NCBI RefSeq assembly: GCF_051622035.1 | Contig: NC_135362.1 | Span: 26,161,001-26,225,000 of the forward strand | DNA length: 64,000 nt | Direction of reading: 5' to 3' | DNA from: Arctopsyche grandis | Taxonomy: Eukaryota; Arthropoda; Insecta; Trichoptera; Hydropsychidae | Shown here: positions 33,035 to 43,423 of the stretch, piece after piece | Position numbering within the stretch: the first letter of the stretch is position 1 | Layout of the letters: each line of letters starts with the position of its first letter | The notes under the pieces: generated by a model | Databases searched by the model: none | Told to the model about the DNA's origin: nothing | The model's input: only the letters and a program-made list of their open reading frames with translations | Made by a program: the position numbers and the translations under genes

Positions 33035-33219
33035 AGGAAAGCCAATTTTGGAGGAACCATTTAAATGAAAATCAGATAAATTGTCAAAATTTCTACAGGA
33101 AACGATCAACCAAACCAAGGTCACAAACGAAGGTATGGCCAGCAGCAATCAGTGGGACTCAAGCCCATGACCACTTTGTTCGAAAGCATTATATGATAAC
33201 CACTAGTCTATGCCGCTCG
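33035..33219 (-). mobile_element. SINE, 5' half
   Basis: The head is at the right end (CCACTAGTCTATGCCGC read in reverse) and the core includes GGAAACGATCAACC. The tail is lost. It lies about 70 bp from the full copy at 32,508-32,968 in the opposite direction. Confidence 0.65.
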
Positions 33220-33834
33220 AATTTTTATGCTGCAGATATTTTAAATATGCTACTAACCCACATTTTTCCATAGATGTCTCTATGATATTATATGAATATA
33301 AATGTTTAAAGAAAAGCCTGCTCTAATGAAGGATGAGATTTTAGGCCTCGTCCTACTAATGAATGGTTGGTGGCGATTTTTATCGTAATCAGAGTAGGAA
33401 ATATGATATTTTTAACATTCCGTCGCCGTCTCGGAAAATGGAGCTGCGGAAAAGGCGAGCGACAGATATGTTCCAGATATAAAGGGAGTGGCTGCATCTT
33501 CTTATTTTGCCCGCGACAGGACATTTCAATTTAGTCTAACGGTGGATCGTAAAAGCACAAAGGACCTGCAAGTGCGCGAGATGTCTTGCGAAAAGCTCGC
33601 ACAAGATGAAAGGGATTCGCTGTTGGAATTTTTCATTTATTCTCCCGTGAAAATAAAACATAGAAAAAAAAATTCGATACGTGCCCGACTGAAAAGATTA
33701 CGTTTTAAAATCCGTCAAATTGTATTAGCAATGAATTTCATAAGATTTCGGCAAACGTTCATCTAACCGTGAACTTGATTTCATGCATCTTCAATTTGGG
33801 GCATGAACGTTTTTATTTTATCTTTTTAATTTAT

Positions 33835-34180
33835 AGCAGGAAGGTCTAATAGGTAACCCCAATGTGCCTTCCTGGCTAGAAACATTGTACATTTGATACA
33901 AATATTATTGGTATTATACAAAGTACATAAATACATATAAAATAATATCCACAGATACATCTATGGTCGAATTTAAACAATTCAGTAAATATGTACATAT
34001 CAATCAACATCCACAGAGACATTTATGGACAAATTTGTAAATTTGCAGCATTTTATACAATTCAGCGAAATTTGAGATTCAAGAAAATGGGTAAGGTTGC
34101 CAATTTGTTGGAACCATTCAGTGAAAATCAGATAAATTGGCAAAATCTGATAGGAAACGATCGACCTGGAGACACATTTT
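33835..34180 (-). mobile_element. SINE, head missing
   Basis: The hairpin tail lies at 33,835-33,876. Two copies of the CATCCACAGA(G/T)ACAT segment follow, then the core with GGAAACGATCGACCTGG. The tRNA-like head is not preserved. Confidence 0.65.
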
Positions 34181-35385
34181 TAGCTGGACACAGTTTAAAG
34201 GTTAGCGGATTTTTTTAGCACAGTAAGGCAATGGTTAGCAAAATTTGGATCTGTTATTGATTTAAAATTTAATATATTATTTTTGATAAAAAGTGCATTT
34301 ACGAGGTTTACAAGTCAGTATGTAGTTAGTTCAAGGCTTCCAAAGTTGCGTTTATGTTATCTTGATTTAATTTGATATGCTAAGTTATAAGATTGAAATT
34401 TCATTCAAATAAAGAAATAGGAAGCCGTAAATCACAGCGTGACAGTCAAACCACTTAACAGTAGTATTGTTTTGGGTACAGAATGGAGATAAGAGTGCGG
34501 TCACACTGGGAGATCCAGGCAGCATCCTTGATGCACGTCGTCTTGTGCGCCGATTATAAATTTGATTATGCGACTTAATGAATTTTCACGGGCCGCGGAT
34601 AATAAATGAGCCTTATCTTTTGCTGCCTCCCGGTTTTCCCCTTTCGACAATTTTCCCCAACGCCTGTCTGCTCGCGCTTTTCCTTCACCCTGCGCTCCCC
34701 CCCCCCCGTCTCCTTTCGCTCGTGCTGAGGATTTTCTGTTTGTTGTTTCTTTGTGAGGATCGAAAGGGAGAGAAAGAGAGAGGCACGTAGATAGGTAGGT
34801 GGCCTTTAATTTATTTTCATTATAAAGTTTTTGAATTCTTCAATTAGTGATGATAAAGCGATTTATGAATCCCCGCCCTTTCGGCGTCTGCGAAAATACT
34901 AGGAAATGTAAATGATGAATGTTTAGGTAGGCTCACGTTTATATTCACGGTCGGATGATAAAATCTTTACCCGTTGCATAAACAAGTGCTTCCTAACGCT
35001 AAAAGCTCGCGACACGCTTCTGAATTTCAGTCATTAATGATGGATTAGGTCAATTATTTTTGGAAATTAATAGAGAAGATCGGAAGAAAAACGCCACATA
35101 TACAATCACATAACATACTAGTGTTGTGTCCGATGAATTATCATCGCATGGGTATATTATGGCATATTAAGCTATTAAATAATAATAAAATTATAAGAAA
35201 TGTGTCGGTTCTGTGTTCGTCAGCATCGCAGTCGTATTTTTTCATATACCTTTGAAATATAACTAATTTAATATTTATATTTAATTGTTTCATATGAAAA
35301 AAAATGGGTCAAAACCAAGCTAAATCACATTAACGTTGTGTATTTTTATATGGCGTGACGTAAGCAATTTCTATTATATGTATGT

Positions 35386-35537
35386 AGGTCTGTTACCGAG
35401 AGTTGGCGCGAACAAATGCGCTTGTGTTGTGTTTGTGAATAGGTGCATAACATGCATTCAATAATAAAAAGACGCTCTGTCTCTTTCGGACGCATGTGCG
35501 TGAGTATGAGAACGCGCCAACTCTCGGTAACAGACCT
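35386..35537. mobile_element. Short TIR element nested in Helitron-like copy 2
   Basis: A 152-bp segment with inverted ends AGGTCTGTTACCGAGAGTTG and its reverse complement ending AACAGACCT. The interior carries GCG-rich short motifs. No clear target duplication. It lies inside a larger block absent from Helitron-like copy 1. Confidence 0.55.
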
Positions 35538-35827
35538 GTTATGTATATAATAGTAGACCCGATGAAAATTTTATCGGGTGTATTATAAGTAAAAACTACC
35601 TACTTACCTACATATAAACAGTATAAAACACCAATAGAAAAAATAACTAATTAATTAAATTCATTTTCAATAGATGGCGCTAAATGCTCTGAGACTATTT
35701 TCCCAGAGGAAAAATTGGTAGTAAACAGGATATATAGAAGTTTTTCCTTGATCTGTTATTATATTCGTACATTTTGCTGCTAGTGTTTTAATTGTGACGT
35801 ACATATGTCGAATCGAAACGACTACTA

Positions 35828-36108
35828 GGGCGAAAACACACAGCGATGCACGTGGTACGTGTTTTTTTTGGATACTTTTACTCATGCAAAAAAAAATGAG
35901 CCGTGCCTTGCACATATTCATGGAACGCCCAGTACGCCCCACCCCAAAATGACCCTCTGGAGCGTTTTCGGTATAATTGTATCCTTGCATTTAACCTTGC
36001 TTGACAGTGATCGATAACGGTGTATCCCATATTTGAAGAAATGTAGGAGATCACCCACAGCGGGAGCCATGCACACGACGCGCCGTTCTTTTCTGTGTGT
36101 TTTCGCCC
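35828..36108. mobile_element. Short TIR element nested in Helitron-like copy 2
   Basis: A 281-bp segment with ends GGGCGAAAACACACAG and CTGTGTGTTTTCGCCC. The flanks are CTA and TTA, which may be a 3-bp target duplication with one change, as in PIF/Harbinger elements. Helitron-like copy 1 at about 29,545 shows the unoccupied site. Confidence 0.6.
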
Positions 36109-36874
36109 TTATAGTACGGCGAGCGTATCGTACACAAACATACATACACACAACAAATAACGCTATTGTATATATGTATATGATGTGGATAAAGAAGATA
36201 CTTTCAAATTAGAAATTTAGAAGCAGCATCAACAGACACTAAGCCCCGATTACAGAACACATTTACTGAAGTACCCAAGTATATAGGTACATACATATAT
36301 ATATATGATTGCATGGATAGTTTCATGTTACAAATTGGGCGTCAAAACTGCGCCATACAAACATACGTGTGCACTTCTCGACTAATTATCGGGGCCAAAT
36401 TGGAGCCAGAGTCGGATCCGCAAGAGGGGAATAGAATCGGAATAGAGAGGAAGGATGGGGGAAAGGAGGGATTAGCTCTCGTTTCGCGGTGAACCTAATA
36501 TGTTTGATCGTCGTAAACGGGGAACGAGCCCTAATTTGGCCGCAGAGCGTGTGTAAACACGGGGCGTGCCATCAATTAGGATGCTGGAGGCTTTCAGATG
36601 CCGAAGGTCGCAAGTCGGATGTTAATTAAATTTAAAATGGGTTGAAAAATCGCATCAGAGTTGCTCCGATTGCATGGAAATCTGCAGGAGGCGATCGATC
36701 GATATTTGAGAGGGGGAGAGATGGGGGCGCAACCTGACCGTGTATGATGGGAGAGGGTGATTTAATTGGAAGGGCGGTTAATGAGCGTAAAACAGGCTGT
36801 TAGTGTCGGGGTGGGGGCTAAGGCTTCGGATTTTAGACCCTTTGTGGCACTAAGTTTGCATCGGCTGCAGTTGA

Positions 36875-37965
36875 GAGGTGCGACAGAGAAACGGGTGGTT
36901 ATAAATCGAAGATTGGTCCGATTAAATTAATTCAAAATGTAAAAATTAAAACATAGATTAAAGCTTCGGAATGGGCTTGAAATTATTTTAGTTTTTTAAG
37001 AAAGATCCAACCCACATAAGTAGAACTTTGACTTTCACAGCTTTATGAATGTAAGCAAAGTGTGAAGATATACAATAACCAACGGTATATTGTTGTCATA
37101 TGTTGGTTAAGATTTTTTTGCATAAACTTTGTTTATACATCACTAGCCGAGTTTGGAAATATTTAATCAATGTGTACGAAATTATAAGCTTTATTACGTA
37201 TATTATTTTAGGTTAATTTAGATTGATAGGTACGGCAGATAAATGGGTGGTTATAAATTGAAGATTGATCCGATTAAATTTATTCAAATCGAAAAAAATA
37301 ATCATCAGATAAAAGCTTCAAAATCAAACTTATTATCATATGTTAGTTGAGTCTTTTTTGCGTAAACTTTATTTTATATATCATTAGCTTTATTTGGAAA
37401 TATTTTCATCAATATATAAGAAGATAAAAGCTTTATTATACATTACATATGTAAGGTTAATTTAGATTGATAGGTGCGGCAGAGAAATGAGTGGTTATAA
37501 ATTGAAGATTAAACAGGTTAGATTTATTCAAATCGGAAAAAAATTATCATCTAATAAAAGCTTCAGATTCAAACTTGAAATTAATTTAGTTTCTTAAGAA
37601 AGATCTTACCCACATAAGTAATATTTTGACTGTCATAACTTTAAGAAATTTAAAGAGTGAAGACATACTGTAAACAACGGCATATTGTTGTCATATGTTG
37701 TTTGAGTCTTTTTTGCATAAACTTTTATCTATATATTCTTAGCTTCATTTGGAAATATTTCGGAAATGTCAATCACTACATTATAATTATAAAAAATATA
37801 TAATATAGAGTTCATTTAGATTGATATATGCGGCAGAGAAATGGGTGAGCAATTTAATTTTTTCAAATTGGAATAATTCAAACGCCGTATAAAGGTTTTA
37901 AAATTTAGCTGTTTATGTTAAAAAGATCCAACTTGTATACAAAGCATTTTGATTGCTACATATTC
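36875..37965 (+). repeat. Degenerate ~350-bp tandem array, four units
   Basis: Units begin at about 36,875, 37,228, 37,470 and 37,830 with GCGRCAGAGAAAYGGGTGG-like sequence. They share GATTAAAT, AAAGATC(C/T)AACCCACATAAG, TATTGTTGTCATATGTTG and TTTGGAAATATTT landmarks in the same order. The second unit lacks about 100 bp internally and the last is partial. Divergence is high, so the array is old. Confidence 0.65.
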
Positions 37966-38347
37966 CATTTGTGACAACAATCTCTATTTTGTGTGATAGC
38001 CAACCCGAAGCCAAATATTATTTTGAATACAATTATTGATCTTCTTCTTCTTCTTCTATTATCCTATTTATTTGGGGTCAGCTCAATACACTTATGTGAT
38101 GCATTTGAAATTTATATACGTAGATATGTATACGTACAAGGATCTAAGCTTATATTTCTAAACAAAAATTGTGATAACTAGATGGTCTGCAACGTGTCTG
38201 TATAAAGGCAAATTTCTGTACGACTCAGTGGAGTGGAGTTCTGTTACCGAAAAGCTGAATTGTCATCTGATTCAAATCATGACTGTTAAGATTATTAATT
38301 TACAATATAATGTGTATTATATTACAATATAATGTGTGTGTATAATT

Positions 38348-38480
38348 CATAGATGTCTCGTTAATTATCGAGTTTTAGTCAGTGTCTCGTAATTTAGCGA
38401 CTTACATAATAAAAAATACTGTATTGTTTGTAATTGGCCAGGAAGGCGCATTGGGGTTTACCTGTAATGCCTTCCTGGTA
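38348..38480 (+). mobile_element. SINE 3' end fragment
   Basis: The CATAGATGTCTCG segment is followed by TTGTAATTGG and the terminal hairpin (38,438-38,478) with GCGCATTGGGGTTTACCTG in the loop. Confidence 0.65.
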
Positions 38481-39719
38481 TAAAATAATAAAAAAAAAAT
38501 AATAAAAAAAATAAAAATAATAATTTCAGTATCAATTATACAAACGTGTGCGCAGGAAAAACGAGCAAATTAGAACGACAGCGACGAGAAAGGAAAGCAA
38601 TCTAACTTCTGGCGGTTAATAAACTACAATAGACAATGGCGATGGTAGTCTATGTAGCCGTCTGAAGTTACGAAAACTAATGAAAGCCTTCATCGTAGAC
38701 GACGACGAGCTAATTACTAAAACGAGACACTTAGAAGTGCATAACTTGACCGAGCAAATGTGAAAAGTTTCAACGTTCTTCTTCCTCGTGGTACTCTTCA
38801 TTTTCTTTGTTGGGGGTGAGTTGGTGCAACTTCACCCACCACCCCTTTGTGTCCGTTGGAACTTGCGGAGATGTTTGTACCTGTAGAATTAATTACGACG
38901 TGTCGTAATAGGTTTGGTGTCGTAATTGTCTGAAGGTGGGTAGTGGTGTGGAGATGGGGCTGGTGTGGTCGATGTGCAACAGTTTGAACAATATGTATAT
39001 GTCCAAAGTGCAACGAAATGTTTGATGTGGTCATTATCGAGTGAATGCTCTGTTTGTGTTCGACAGGCCAAAGGCTAGGATTGAATTTGCTTCAGTTGAA
39101 CTTTGGGGTAAACGTCTAAATTAATAGTTGTGTCAGTTTGAATCCAATGAAGCAAGGTTTAGAGATATACATATGTACATATGCAGATTAAGTTCATATA
39201 TGTACATATGTACGTCGGGAGAGCATCCATCACCGCCAATGATATAATGGTTGGCGCCAAATGAATAATTATTAATAAATGAGGGGTGTAAACGAATCAG
39301 ATACGAGGTCGAGGTTCAAGGGGTTAACCGGGGAGGGTTTATATTGACCGGGTCGTTTTGTTGACGGTTTGGTTTGACCATTCGACCCGAAACCATTTGT
39401 TACCGGCTCTATGTATGTAGTGTTTGTATACACAGTTTGCGATAAATTGTTTACGGAAAATCCTTTTTTCAACCCTCGCGCGACTGGCTTGATATATTTT
39501 ATAATACGCAACGATGTTGGGTGTGTAAACAAGAGGCGGTCAAACTTCGCGAAAATCGTTTCGGGTAAACGGAGAGCGCACGATGCGAATTTTAAATTAC
39601 GCACGGCTAATATTAACACTTTAATGTACATACATACATACATACATATGAGAAACAAAAAGTATAACAATTTGTGAAAAAATGTATAGTGATGATGTTT
39701 AATAATAAATAAATACATA

Positions 39720-40370
39720 TATATTTTATTTAAAAAGGATATTACTCATTTTAAAAAGGATATTACATGTATTGAAAGGGTTCAAAGGAGAATTTCAAAG
39801 ATTCCTTCTGAACTCAAATCACTCACTTATAATGAAAGATTGAAAATAATGAATCTCACTACATTGGAGACGAGAAGAACTAGAGGTGACTTAATTGAAG
39901 TCTATAAAATTCTTAATAATCACTATAATTGTCATATGTCTAATGTTATTTCATTCAACACAAACACTCACCTCAGAGGTCACTCGCTTAGACTCCAAAA
40001 AGATAAATCTAATAAATTGATCAGAGATACATTCTTTTCTAACAGAGTGGTTTCAGTTTGGAATAGTCTTCCCAACGATTTAGTAACCTCTATTAATATT
40101 AATATTTTTAAGAATAAACTTGATACTTTTTTTAAAACCAAAGGATTTTTGTGATTCTTCTTTCCCATAATCATATTTTTATCATTTTTGTTTATATATT
40201 TTTTTTCTTCTCTTATTTTATTTTATTTTAACATTTTTTTTTTTTAATGTATTTTAATTTTTCTCATTTTTTTATTGCATATATGTATAATTTGTAAAAT
40301 ATGTTTATTCAAACCCCTTGGGCCTATCGGCTTTGCCGCCTCCCCCAAGTATATTAAAATAAATAAATAA
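39720..40370 (+). mobile_element. CR1-type LINE, 5'-truncated 3' end
   Basis: The frame from about 39,765 to 40,154 encodes the C terminus of a non-LTR ORF2: IERVQRRISKIPSELKSLTY, LTTLETRRTRGDLIEVYKIL, LRGHSLRL, FFSNRVVSVWNSLPNDLV. A 3'UTR and a (TAAA)n tail at about 40,355-40,370 follow. Only the last part of ORF2 is present, as expected for target-primed insertion. It differs from the LINE at 43.3-47.0 kb. Confidence 0.8.
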
Positions 40371-40787
40371 ATATATATGTTATAATGTGTTCCACATGCC
40401 TACTGATTTCGGTTTAAAATCATCAAATTTGGTCAACTTAGTCAAGATACCCCAACAAGAGCCCTGGATCGAAGGACTCCAATACAAATACGTCTCCACA
40501 ATATTAATTGACTTCCTTCAATATACATATGTATGCCCATATGTAGAAGTACTATATTTATTACATAATCTGTAGCTCGTTTTCGTTAGGAGTTGGTACA
40601 TGGAGTATCGATGAATCAATGAAAACTTCCATCCGCCCGAGCAACGCTGGGTTATTCATCTAGGCCCTAGATAGCAATAGAAAATATAGCGAATATTTAA
40701 ATCCTAGATTCTAGGTTTTCAATATTAAAATACTTGAATTAAAAGTTTAAATATTTAAATATTAAAATTATACTACATATTATTTAT

Positions 40788-41182
40788 GGGTCTCCGTGAC
40801 GAGCCGTAATGTTTAATTACAGAAAACGCAAATATCGGAAGGCAAAGATCGAAAATCGAAAGATCTTAAGTCGAAAGATAAAAAAAGGGTGCATGGTAAA
40901 CGGTACGTACTCACGCACGTACTCAGTTAATTTGCGCGAGCAGGGTACAACAGGAACAAGAGGAACAGGCTTTAACTTTTTAATGTGCGCGCGCAGAATA
41001 CGGGAGGAAAAGCCTGTTCCTCTTGTTCCTGTTGTATCCTGCTCGCGCAAATTAAGTGAGTATGTACCGTTTACCATGCACCCTTTTTTTATCTTTCGAC
41101 TTAAGATCTTTCGATTTTCGATCTTTGCCTTCCGATATTTGCGTTTTCTGTAATTAAACATTCCGGCTCGTCACGGAGACCG
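40788..41182. mobile_element. Palindromic MITE with 9-bp target duplication, 395 bp
   Basis: The whole element is a near-perfect inverted repeat, with arms of about 180 bp around a spacer near 40,985. Ends are GGGTCTCCGTGACGAGCC and GGCTCGTCACGGAGACCG. It is flanked by ATTATTTAT (40,779-40,787 and 41,183-41,191). A 9-bp duplication with very long TIRs suggests a Mutator-like (MULE) origin. The two 114-residue ORFs on opposite strands are mirror images caused by the palindrome. Confidence 0.75.
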
Positions 41183-41643
41183 ATTATTTATATATGCCAG
41201 CGATGCTTAGTGATTTTCGGGCGATTGAAAATTGCAAAAAAAACCCTTCCAAGTGCTCTGAACTTGGAAGGGTTTTTGAACTTTCCAAAATTCGTTTATG
41301 GTCTCAATTATAATACCATGAGAATATATTTATTATAAAAACGCTCAGTTTGATTTACTATACATGAAATTTAATCTAAACACAGAAGTATACTTTCGCT
41401 ATTATAATACTAGTGTTGTGCCCGTTAGTATTTCAACGAGTGACTTTGGAAAGGAATTGATACACGAACCATACCCGAGGCTATTGTTGCTAACAGTTTC
41501 AGTATGCACAGACCTTGCGGCAAATGCGTATATATGTACAAAGGTATCTACTCTTTATAATACTCTGCTCATCATTTAGTGTGTTCGCTATTATGATATT
41601 TGTATTATGCACGTTTATATTTCAACGAGTGATTTTGGAATGT

Positions 41644-41650
<7 letters not shown>

Positions 41651-41707
<57 letters not shown>
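41651..41707. repeat. (CA)n(TA)n microsatellite
   Basis: A short CA run passes into about 24 TA units. The plus-strand ORF across it (poly-Tyr-Ile) is an artefact. Confidence 0.9.
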
Positions 41708-41709
<2 letters not shown>

Positions 41710-42364
41710 TATTATAAAAAAATATTAAAAACTTCATTCTCTTGGTTTAAGCATCAGATTTTAATTACAACTAATGCTCGTTGAGCTATGTAGTCGTTTA
41801 TTTTTATAACAATTATGGTTACCGTGTAAGATTAAGCCTCGCTAAGAGTAACCGTTGTTGGTTGGAGGAATTCCTTTGTGTGATGGAATTTTCTCAATAT
41901 TCGTTTGAAAAATTTCCACGAAGTGTGTGTGTGTGTGGGTTTCATGTGAATTTTCCGCGAGAGACTTCTGTCGAAAAGTGATTCCCAAATATCAAATGTC
42001 AATTTCAAGCGGGAATTCTCATCGAACGGAGCGAGTTCATCACCTTTGTGTGTCATGACGAACCATACTGAACCATACTGAAACCTCGTTTATGGGACGT
42101 CACGTCTGTTGAACAATGGCGACGATACGTCTCAATTCTATGAAGAATGATTATTTGACAATTAAGGCAAAACTACGAGATATATTATGTATTTTATTGT
42201 TTAAAATAATACTTTATGTGTTAATTAACATATCTGGTTACTTGAGTAAATATTAAAATCTGTATTTAAGGTCGAAAACTCGATTACTAAATTCGCGAAA
42301 AAGGTGCTGCGTACAGGGCTTGTTCGCTATATTTATTGCCGCGGGCAAAGGGTTAAATACATAC

Positions 42365-42546
42365 TTGTTGATGAGATATACTGGTATCTATGGGTTGGCC
42401 GTCTATGCCTAGAATCCGATCGGAATCTTGTTGTGCTCCTAGCACGGAATATCCCAAGCTGTGAGGAGGAGACAGCTGAGGCACCCTTTGCTCTTCTTCA
42501 CCGTCCAAACCACCATAAAGACCTCGGGCTTGCAATGCTAGCTCTC
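42365..42546 (-). CDS. Patj: Patj exon: linker and partial PDZ
   Basis: 182 bp, acceptor TTTTTGTAG, donor GTATGT. It encodes ELALQARGLYGGLDGEEEQR, then a Pro/Ser linker, LGYSVLGAQQ and RILGIDGQPID. Compared with PATJ PDZ1 the stretch between the carboxylate-binding loop and the RILxI strand (about 30 residues) is absent, with no intron to hold it. Confidence 0.82.
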
Positions 42547-43068
42547 CTACAAAAACAAAACATATGCAGTATAAAGAAACGTGTTTTGAATTTTTAAAGA
42601 TGAAGAAATGATCACAAAGATGTGACTATGCATTTCAACTTTATAGGTCAGATTTAACATTGCGTCACTAAAGAATTGGATCTGGTATATGTATGAACTG
42701 TTTTGATGGTTATGAACAGGTCTTATAGTTATTATTGATAAACCGACCAGCTGGGGTTATGTCGAAATCTCCAGGTAAAATCGAAGGATGATGAGAGATT
42801 TGTGTCGCAAGTAACGCCATTGAATCTTGCAGTGTGACGACGCTTCTGAACACGGGATTCTCCAATAGTCCCAATATCAATGCAAAGTCGTCAGCAGTAG
42901 CATTCTGAAAATATGATAAAGTTAATATATTTATGATATCTTTTGATGCTTTTATTTGTTTCGATTCATGATAAATACCTGTAGCTTGATATCATCACTT
43001 TGGTCGATGGCCGTTTTGATGCTCTCCAGTTGCTGAAGCGCGCTCGATATGTCGGCGTTCAGATGCAT
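42365..43068 (-). CDS. Patj: Patj (PALS1-associated tight junction protein), 5' exons only
   Basis: Three coding exons join in phase: 42,979-43,068, 42,748-42,904 and 42,365-42,546, about 110 codons. The protein starts MHLNADISSALQQLESIK, very close to Drosophila Patj as I recall it, and gives a full L27 domain (residues about 1-70, with LENPVFRSVVTLQDSMALL and HHPSILPGDFDI). A linker (EEEQRVPQLSPPHS) follows, then the end of a PDZ-like segment (RILGIDGQPID). The L27 domain binds Pals1/Stardust in the apical Crumbs complex. Kozak context is GTCACCATG. The remaining PDZ exons should lie to the left but are not found. Confidence 0.88.
42748..42904 (-). CDS. Patj: Patj exon: rest of L27 domain
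   Basis: 157 bp, acceptor TTTTCAG, donor GTCGGT. It encodes NATADDFALILGLLENPVFR, then the second and third L27 helices, ending FDITPAG. Confidence 0.9.
42979..43068 (-). CDS. Patj: Patj exon with start codon
   Basis: 90 coding bases, 30 codons, donor CAG|GTATTT. The exon begins at 43,091 after a TTTTCAG acceptor, so the first 23 bases are 5'UTR and at least one non-coding exon lies upstream. Confidence 0.9.
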
Positions 43069-43423
43069 GGTGACTGGCTAACTATTCAATTCTGAAAATT
43101 TAAATTAATACCTAGTATTGTATATTGTATATTCTGTTTATGTGAATTTTTGTTAGAATGGACTATGAACTAATGCTTATCGGAAGAATTGATATGTATT
43201 AAAATAACTTTCCTGAGGCAATTCAAAATTAAAAAAAATATCGCAGTATTTCATACATAGTAATAATTTTATTTTTTATTTTTTTTTTATTTTATTTTAT
43301 TTTATTTTACGGTCAAGAAAAAATTGACCATTTTACATGTTGGAAATAGAGAAAGAAAAAGAAAAAAAATTAAAATGAAATATAAAAGAAAAATACACAT
43401 ACATTCATATACTACAAAATAAA

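Larger units (their letters stand above)
35117..36175 (-). mobile_element. Helitron-like non-autonomous element, copy 2, with insertions
   Basis: It has the same terminal signature: hairpin CGATGA-TAAT-TCATCG, then GACACAACACTAG. Compared with copy 1 it is interrupted by two blocks (about 35,308-35,588 and 35,828-36,108), each containing a TIR element. The target sequence resumes after each insert, which shows nesting directly. Confidence 0.5.
22801..42364. other. 19.6-kb gene-free repeat-rich stretch
   Basis: I read this stretch on both strands and found neither the FERM F1/F2 exons expected upstream of 22,800 nor the PDZ exons expected downstream of 42,365. It contains SINEs, Helitron-like copies, TIR elements, a degenerate tandem array and a LINE fragment. 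Less AT-rich unique blocks at about 24,000-24,380, 34,480-34,800 and 36,380-36,900 could be conserved non-coding DNA. If the 51.5-kb repeat is a tandem duplication, its junction should be here. Confidence 0.55.

Noticed and set aside
33488-33766. 92-residue plus-strand ORF rich in Arg/Lys
   Set aside because: No homology recognised, flanked by SINEs, no splice or start context; probably chance.
16779-34240. tRNA-like A and B boxes at several places
   Set aside because: They are the heads of SINE copies; none folds into a full cloverleaf with an acceptor stem that I can see, so no tRNA gene is called.
40809-41161. Two 114-residue ORFs on opposite strands with near-identical proteins
   Set aside because: They are mirror readings of one palindromic transposon with a 9-bp target duplication, not genes.
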